From assembly GCA_024644945.1 (NCBI GenBank), contig JAHEGU010000017.1, positions 1-57,935 of the forward strand: 57,935 nt of DNA. Reading direction: 5' to 3'. The position numbers were made by a program, and so were the translations under genes. Under the pieces are notes generated by a model. It worked only from the letters and a program-made list of their open reading frames with translations. It made no database searches and had not been told where the DNA came from. Shown in pieces: positions 53,036 through 57,935 of the stretch. Within the stretch, counting starts at the first letter, position 1. Every line of letters begins with the position of its first letter. This stretch comes from Gammaproteobacteria bacterium (GTDB taxonomy: Bacteria > Pseudomonadota > Gammaproteobacteria > Arenicellales > Poriferihabitantaceae).

Positions 53036-53796
53036 TTTGAATGACGGGGAGTTGAATTAATTTTCTCGAGAAGCTTGGCATATTTTAAATACGATCCCAT
53101 GGCATTAAAAATGGATAAGTTCAGTCCGTCAAGCCCGGCCAGAAAACCGCGCCTGATCAGATAAAACTTTACAAAACAACCTAATCCGTGGACGAACGGA
53201 GCGAATGCAGAAACTGTTTTGCCTTCCTCGAACATTGATTGGCTCTGCCAGTCAGAATAACGAATCATTCGAGTCGACATGTCATTTAAATTCCCGATTG
53301 CATAGTGCAGGATATGTCCTTCGAGCCTACCGAGTTTGTCGGTGGTTATACGTGCGTGGGTGCCAAGTGGGGAAAAATCTGTCTTGGCTCGATTGAATAC
53401 TCTGCAAATGTAATCGGGATACTGGCCTGCCACTTTCATCCAACGACCATTCACATGGTTTTTACGCCTGCATTCATAAGCTTCGATCTGCTCATGTTCA
53501 AGATCAAGGTTGGCCAACTCTCTGACTAACTCTGCATCCAAGCGTTCATCGGCATCGATGTAAACAACCCAAGGGTGTTTACAGTGCGGCAGTCCTGCAC
53601 TGCGCTGAGGGCCATCACCAAGAAATGATTGCAAGATGACTTTAGCACCCAGTTCACGGGCGATGTCCGCGGTCGCGTCCTGGCTGTTTGAATCAACCAC
53701 AACAACGTCGTCGCACACTTGGAATAGACTGACCAGGCAGTCGTGAATATTTTCTTCCTCATTGAGGGTAATGACCAATCCGCTGAGACGCTTCAT
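53032..53796 (-). CDS. Glycosyltransferase family 2 (WaaE/KdtX-like)
   Basis: The 254-residue protein begins LSGLVITLNEEENIHDCL, a typical GT-A family 2 start. VVVVDSNSQDATADIA and the VVYIDADERLD (D-x-D) metal site follow. It resembles WaaE/KdtX-type enzymes that add sugars to lipopolysaccharide core. Its stop overlaps the aruH start by four bases, so a surface glycosyltransferase leads into an arginine pathway operon, an odd coupling. The region between it and liuE (53797-54096) is described separately. Confidence 0.85.
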   Translation of the reverse strand: MKRLSGLVITLNEEENIHDCLVSLFQVCDDVVVVDSNSQDATADIARELGAKVILQSFLGDGPQRSAGLPHCKHPWVVYIDADERLDAELVRELANLDLEHEQIEAYECRRKNHVNGRWMKVAGQYPDYICRVFNRAKTDFSPLGTHARITTDKLGRLEGHILHYAIGNLNDMSTRMIRYSDWQSQSMFEEGKTVSAFAPFVHGLGCFVKFYLIRRGFLAGLDGLNLSIFNAMGSYLKYAKLLEKINSTPRHSK

Positions 53797-54096
53797 GGAT
53801 TAACTGCCATCCGCTACTCCTTTACGACGGACTTCGGCCCTTTGTTTGGCGACGGCGAGAAGGGAGCGCGAGAATGGCTCGTCTGGTTAATTTCTTGAGC
53901 ATTGTTTTTATCCTGTACTAGTGGTGTCTATGTGAGGATATTGTAACCAGATTAGGTGCGTATTGTTGATCGTGGGCCCATTCTCAGCTGCGATAACTCC
54001 AGACCAGGGTATTATCGGACTATCCTTATAGAGGCGCAGCACTATGGGAACCTGGCGATAATTGTCCTACCACAATCGGTTCGGACTTACATAGTG
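53797..54096. other. Intergenic region, no supported gene
   Basis: This 300-base stretch separates the liuE stop from the glycosyltransferase start. The only notable item is a 26-codon basic ORF on the minus strand (53902-53822, MLKKLTRRAILALPSRRRQ...) without a ribosome site. A long plus-strand frame from 53956 overlaps liuE in antisense and is a shadow. The promoter of the minus-strand operon should be here. Confidence 0.5.
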
Positions 54097-54990
54097 CTAG
54101 TGCAGTTTCTCTTTGGTATCTGCTATTGTTTCGGTCACCAGCTTGCCAACAAATGCCTCAATCGGGTCAAGAGCGGCCCGATCAATACCGGTTTCGAATC
54201 CTTGTCGGTGCAACATATCTACTACAGCACTGGTGGATACATTTCCCTTGGCCCCTGGGGCATAGGGGCAGCCTCCGAGCCCGCCTATGGCTGTGTCAAA
54301 GGTTCTGATTCCTCTTTCGAGACTGGCTTCGATGTTCTTCAGGGCACGATTGCCCGTGTCGTGATAGTGTCCGGCCACTTTGTTCGCTTCGGCCACCTTT
54401 AGTACTGCCTCCAGCATTGCAGCGACGGTTTCTGGAGTACCGGCGCCAATCGTATCGCCCAGGGAAACTTCGTAACAACCGATCTCAAGAAGCGTCTTGG
54501 TTATTCCGGCCACTGCCTCGGGATCAATGGCGCCCTCATAGGGACAGGCCACTGCACAAGAGATGTATCCTCGTACCGGAATATTGTCATCAGTCGCGGC
54601 CTCTATCACCGGCTGGAATCGTTCTATGCTGTCTGCAATGCTGCAATTGATGTTTCGCTGGCTAAATGTCTCCGAGGCGGCAGCAAAGATCGCAACTTCG
54701 TCAGCCCCGGCTTTTCGGGCAAACTGATAGCCCATTTTATTCGGAGTAAGGGCCGCATAAGTCACTCCGTGCTTGCGTTTGATGCCTTTCATCACTATCG
54801 GAGCATCTTTCATTTGAGGGACCCACTTCGGCGAAACAAAACTGGTTACTTCAATCTTGCTGAACCCCGCATCGGATAGCAGATTCACAAGCTCGATCTT
54901 TTGCTCTGAGGTAATTCTGGCTTTTTCGTTTTGCAGTCCGTCACGTGGACCGACCTCGAAAATTTGTACTTGTCCAGTCATTAATGTCAT
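54097..54990 (-). CDS. liuE: Hydroxymethylglutaryl-CoA lyase
   Basis: The enzyme cleaves HMG-CoA to acetoacetate and acetyl-CoA, the last step of leucine degradation. The 297 residues have FEVGPRDGLQNE at the start, the metal-binding HYHDT motif, and the active-site Cys loop GGLGGCPYAPGAKGN. All match bacterial LiuE/MvaB. The start at 54990 overlaps the liuD stop by four bases (ATGA). It is the downstream gene of the liuB-liuD-liuE operon read on the minus strand. Confidence 0.95.
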   Translation of the reverse strand: MTLMTGQVQIFEVGPRDGLQNEKARITSEQKIELVNLLSDAGFSKIEVTSFVSPKWVPQMKDAPIVMKGIKRKHGVTYAALTPNKMGYQFARKAGADEVAIFAAASETFSQRNINCSIADSIERFQPVIEAATDDNIPVRGYISCAVACPYEGAIDPEAVAGITKTLLEIGCYEVSLGDTIGAGTPETVAAMLEAVLKVAEANKVAGHYHDTGNRALKNIEASLERGIRTFDTAIGGLGGCPYAPGAKGNVSTSAVVDMLHRQGFETGIDRAALDPIEAFVGKLVTETIADTKEKLH

Positions 54991-56969
54991 CCGACGCCGG
55001 GTTCCAGCGTGACAAGTGTGGCACCTGCCTCAACCTGATCACCGACAGCTACGCTTAAAGATTCGACCTTTCCATCTCGTCCGGCTTTGAGGGCATGTTC
55101 CATCTTCATGGCCTCCATAACAATCAGTGTATCGCCTGTCGTAACCGAATCACCTGGCTTGATTGATATATGTGTGATCGCTCCAGGCATGGGTGCGATG
55201 ACATAGTTGGCATCGGTGCCACTGTCCGCAGTAACTTCCAAAGGATCATCGAAATTCAGCAGCCAGCTTTCGCCATTGTAAAACACAGTAAGTCGATACA
55301 TTCCTGCGGACATACCTAAGTTAAGCCATTGATCGTCCATCGCGATATGAACATCGTGGACAGACACATCGCCAAGCTCTAGCTCTATTTCCGAATCGCC
55401 GATCTTAATCCTGAAGTGCGAACTAGAAATCGCATCGATAGGCAGATCATATACTTCATCCTGGCAGCGTGAAGAAACCAAAAATGTGGGGTAGCCCCAA
55501 GGTCGCCAGTGAGTGAGTTCCCGCCATGGATTGGTGTTGTATGGCTTTGCTAATACGCCAATGTTGTGCAGAGCCCCAAGGGCCAAAACTGCAGCAGGAG
55601 GTCGATCTGGTCTTGAAAGCTTCTCTCGTTCTTGTTCGATCAGTCCGGTCTCCAGATCTCCATCGATGAACCTTGGTAATGACACAAGTCTGCCAAGGAA
55701 GCCGATATTGGTGACACAACCCGCAATTCTGGATCTGTTCAAAGCTGACGCCATATTTGCTACGGCAGCGTTTCTATCCCCTCCCTTTACGATCAGCTTT
55801 GCGATCATTGGGTCATAATAAGGCGAGATGAAATCCCCTTGGCGCACCCCTGAATCGATCCTCGAACCTGAATCCAAGCACATGTACTCCAGGGTGCCAG
55901 ACGCAGGGAGGAAATCATTGTCTGTGTCTTCAGCGTATATCCTTGCTTCCACTGCGTGCCCGTTGATCGACAGCTGATCTTGGCTCACCGGCAAGGACTT
56001 ACCCACAGCAACATTGATTTGCCACTCTACCAAATCGACGCCGGTCACCATTTCGGTTACCGGGTGTTCCACCTGGAGCCTGGTGTTCATCTCCATGAAA
56101 TAGAAACGGTCTGGCCGCAGGCCGTCGGACGCGTCAACGATGAACTCAACGGTGCCGGCACCAATATAGTTAACCGCTTTTGCTGCCTGCACCGCTGCAT
56201 TACCCATAGCTGTTCGCATCTCTTCAGTCATACCGGGCGCAGGCGCTTCTTCGATGACCTTCTGGTGTCGTCTTTGCAACGAGCAGTCGCGTTCGTAAAG
56301 GTGCACTACATTTTCTTGACGGTCGCCAAATACCTGAATCTCGATGTGCCTGGGTGTATCCAGATACTTTTCCACAATTACCCGATCGTCACCAAAACTA
56401 GCTGCCGCTTCGCGTTTGGCGCCCTCTAAAGCGTCAATAAAATCATCTGCGGTTTCAACTTTACGCATACCCTTACCGCCTCCCCCGGCACGGGCCTTGA
56501 TCAGCACCGGGTAGCCGATCTGGTCCGCTTCGCCAGCCAGGTAGTCCGGATTCTGGTTGTCACCATGATAGCCGGGAACCACCGGAACACCGGCTTCCTG
56601 CATCAATTTCTTAGCAGCATCTTTAAGGCCCATTGATTCAATCGAATCAGCGTCTGGCCCAATGAAAATTAATTCAGCATCATTGCAGGCTCGCACAAAG
56701 TCAGGATTTTCTGACAAGAACCCGTAACCGGGATGAATTGCGTCGGCGCCCGTGTCCAGAGCCGCCTGGATAATTCGATCAGATTTTAGATAACTCTCGA
56801 TCGAAGGCGCGGGACCTAGGCGCGCCGACTGGTCGGCCATTGAAACATGCAGCGCATCGCGATCGGCATCAGAGAAAACGGCTACGGAGCCGATGCCCAT
56901 CCGATTGAGGGTGCGTATCACCCGACAGGCAATTTCGCCCCGGTTGGCAATCAAAACTTTTCGAATCAT
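54987..56969 (-). CDS. liuD: Methylcrotonyl-CoA carboxylase, biotin-containing alpha subunit
   Basis: The subunit carries biotin carboxylase and biotin carrier domains and, with LiuB, carboxylates 3-methylcrotonyl-CoA in leucine degradation. The 660 residues start with KVLIANRGEIACRVIRT, have the ATP-grasp loop KARAGGGGKGMR, FMEMNTRLQVEHPVTE, and the biotin site VMEAMKMEH near the end, with Lys as biotin acceptor. Length and order fit MccA. It begins 2 bases after the liuB stop. Propionyl- or acetyl-CoA carboxylase is excluded by the neighbours liuB and liuE. Confidence 0.95.
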   Translation of the reverse strand: MIRKVLIANRGEIACRVIRTLNRMGIGSVAVFSDADRDALHVSMADQSARLGPAPSIESYLKSDRIIQAALDTGADAIHPGYGFLSENPDFVRACNDAELIFIGPDADSIESMGLKDAAKKLMQEAGVPVVPGYHGDNQNPDYLAGEADQIGYPVLIKARAGGGGKGMRKVETADDFIDALEGAKREAAASFGDDRVIVEKYLDTPRHIEIQVFGDRQENVVHLYERDCSLQRRHQKVIEEAPAPGMTEEMRTAMGNAAVQAAKAVNYIGAGTVEFIVDASDGLRPDRFYFMEMNTRLQVEHPVTEMVTGVDLVEWQINVAVGKSLPVSQDQLSINGHAVEARIYAEDTDNDFLPASGTLEYMCLDSGSRIDSGVRQGDFISPYYDPMIAKLIVKGGDRNAAVANMASALNRSRIAGCVTNIGFLGRLVSLPRFIDGDLETGLIEQEREKLSRPDRPPAAVLALGALHNIGVLAKPYNTNPWRELTHWRPWGYPTFLVSSRCQDEVYDLPIDAISSSHFRIKIGDSEIELELGDVSVHDVHIAMDDQWLNLGMSAGMYRLTVFYNGESWLLNFDDPLEVTADSGTDANYVIAPMPGAITHISIKPGDSVTTGDTLIVMEAMKMEHALKAGRDGKVESLSVAVGDQVEAGATLVTLEPGVG

Positions 56970-56971
56970 GG

Positions 56972-57935
56972 CTACATCCGAAACAGGCCGAAACGGGTTG
57001 CCTCAACGGGGGCGTTGAGACTTGCTGCCAATGAAAGACTTAGCACCTCCCTCGAGGTTACAGGATCGATCACGCCGTCATCCCAAAGCCGGGCGGAGGC
57101 ATAAAGCGGATGGCCCTGAAGTTCAAACTGGTCGATGATTGGTTGCTTGAACGCGCGCTCATCCTGTTCAGACCAGGTTTCACCCTTTCGCTCGATACTG
57201 TCGCGTTTTACTGTCGCCAATACGCCGGCCGCTTGTTCGCCCCCCATTACGCTGATCCGGCTGTTGGGCCAGCTCCATAAGAATCTGGGGTCATAAGCGC
57301 GCCCGCACATGCCATAGTTACCAGCGCCAAAGCTGCCACCGATAATCAGAGTGTGCTTTGGGACTCTAGCGGTCGCCACGGCGGTCACCAGCTTGGCACC
57401 ATCTTTGGCAATACCGCCGGATTCGTATTTTTCACCGACCATAAAGCCGGTGATATTCTGTAAAAACAGCAGCGGTATCCTGCGCTGGCAGCAGAGTTCG
57501 ACAAAATGTGTACCCTTAAGTGCGGACTCTGAGAACAGCACGCCGTTATTTGCGATGACTCCCACCGGAATACCATGGATGTGAGCGAATCCACATACCA
57601 GCGTAGTGCCGTACCGGGTTTTGAATTCATCCAGTCGCGATCCGTCCACCAGCCGAGCGATCACTTCGCGCACATCATAAGTTTGGCGAGGATCAGCGGG
57701 AATAATTCCAGGAATTTCCGATGGGTCGTATTGCGGCGCTTCGGGTTTTATCGTTACAACGTTATTCGGTGTCGGCCGATTCAAGTGTGCGACTGCCCGT
57801 CGCGCCAGCGCTAAGGCGTGGCTGTCATTCTCAGCATAATGATCTGAAACGCCGGAAAGGCGCGTATGAACGTCTGCGCCGCCCAGATCCTCCGCACTCA
57901 CAACCTCACCCGTGGCCGCTTTTACCAAGGGAGGT
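56972..57935 (-). CDS. liuB: Methylcrotonyl-CoA carboxylase, carboxyltransferase beta subunit (cut by window edge)
   Basis: Only the C-terminal ~320 residues are in the window, and the frame is open to base 57935. They match the MccB carboxyltransferase: [20 protein letters not shown] at the edge, HARF-like substrate segments, [32 protein letters not shown] and [16 protein letters not shown]. The subunit transfers the carboxyl from biotin to methylcrotonyl-CoA. It is followed by liuD and liuE. The apparent start at 57928 is only the first TTG; the true start lies beyond the edge. Confidence 0.94.
   Translation of the reverse strand, partial: PPLVKAATGEVVSAEDLGGADVHTRLSGVSDHYAENDSHALALARRAVAHLNRPTPNNVVTIKPEAPQYDPSEIPGIIPADPRQTYDVREVIARLVDGSRLDEFKTRYGTTLVCGFAHIHGIPVGVIANNGVLFSESALKGTHFVELCCQRRIPLLFLQNITGFMVGEKYESGGIAKDGAKLVTAVATARVPKHTLIIGGSFGAGNYGMCGRAYDPRFLWSWPNSRISVMGGEQAAGVLATVKRDSIERKGETWSEQDERAFKQPIIDQFELQGHPLYASARLWDDGVIDPVTSREVLSLSLAASLNAPVEATRFGLFRM

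Noticed and set aside
53797..53813. Five-codon minigene (AAGGAG, ATG, MAVNP) overlapping the glycosyltransferase start
   Set aside because: Too short to judge; the AAGGAG may simply be the distant ribosome site of the glycosyltransferase.
53956..54402. Plus-strand ORF of 148 codons near liuE
   Set aside because: Two thirds is antisense of liuE, with no protein-like motif or ribosome site.

Overview
This window looks like a chromosomal segment of a free-living gammaproteobacterium, probably an uncultured marine or environmental lineage. The evidence is the set of families it carries: YcgL, a DUF1820 protein, NudE, YrfG, ZapE, TrhO, pteridine reductase FolM, the ubiquinone genes ubiE-ubiJ-ubiB and a Mg-type HemB. 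GC content looks close to half. I found no rRNA, tRNA, CRISPR array, insertion sequence or phage gene. Most of the window is housekeeping DNA, with accessory and decaying genes in between.

Layout. 1-477: the end of a glycosyltransferase. 594-5414 (minus): ycgL, a small membrane protein and a rhomboid protease, then a complete T-box riboswitch and an isoleucyl-tRNA synthetase. 5413-15265: Ca/Na antiporter, gltA, hydrolase, dacB, DUF1820, a uracil-DNA-glycosylase-family protein, a YeeZ-like protein, folM, a MidA-type methyltransferase, uppP. 15376-20833: P-loop protein, metA, then a tightly packed run of small accessory genes (DUF1330, GFA, DinB, DUF2238, VOC, ybaK) ending in a broken DUF4442 gene. 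20869-25561: quinone reductase, HCCA isomerase, two Fe(II) dioxygenases, a decayed transporter, trhO. 25635-31910: comEA-like gene, yrfG-zapE diverging from nudE-cysQ, an adenylate kinase with a histone-H1-like tail, hemB. 32035-38383: DUF971, ubiEJB, a ClC-type channel, glutaryl-CoA dehydrogenase. 38399-46364: transporters and small enzymes, with several broken genes (truncated MFS, frameshifted MAPEG). 46520-53796: an MFS plus FAD-oxidase pair facing an operon of glycosyltransferase, AruH-like transaminase, AruI-like ThDP decarboxylase and a Rieske oxygenase. 54097-57935: the leucine-degradation genes liuB-liuD-liuE.

The most unusual item is at 594-4080. The ileS product is of the type 2 (eukaryote-like) class. 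Its class I signature reads G-I-H-H instead of H-x-G-H, the swap described for hyper-mupirocin-resistant IleRS2 enzymes. In front of it is a textbook transcriptional T-box with an AUC specifier, a perfect antiterminator with the 7-nt UGGUACC bulge, and a mutually exclusive terminator. T-boxes are typical of Firmicutes, Actinobacteria and relatives and are rare in gammaproteobacteria, so gene and riboswitch were probably acquired together. This would be an aminoacylation-sensing, antibiotic-tolerant IleRS module.

Other notable points are the Lys/Ala-rich repeat tail on adenylate kinase, a Rieske oxygenase translationally coupled to an arginine-transaminase pathway, long perfect inverted repeats in front of gltA and gap, a 38-codon leader ORF coupled to an isopropylmalate-dehydrogenase-like gene, and at least four decaying genes. 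Homology calls were made by eye from protein motifs; no database search was run.
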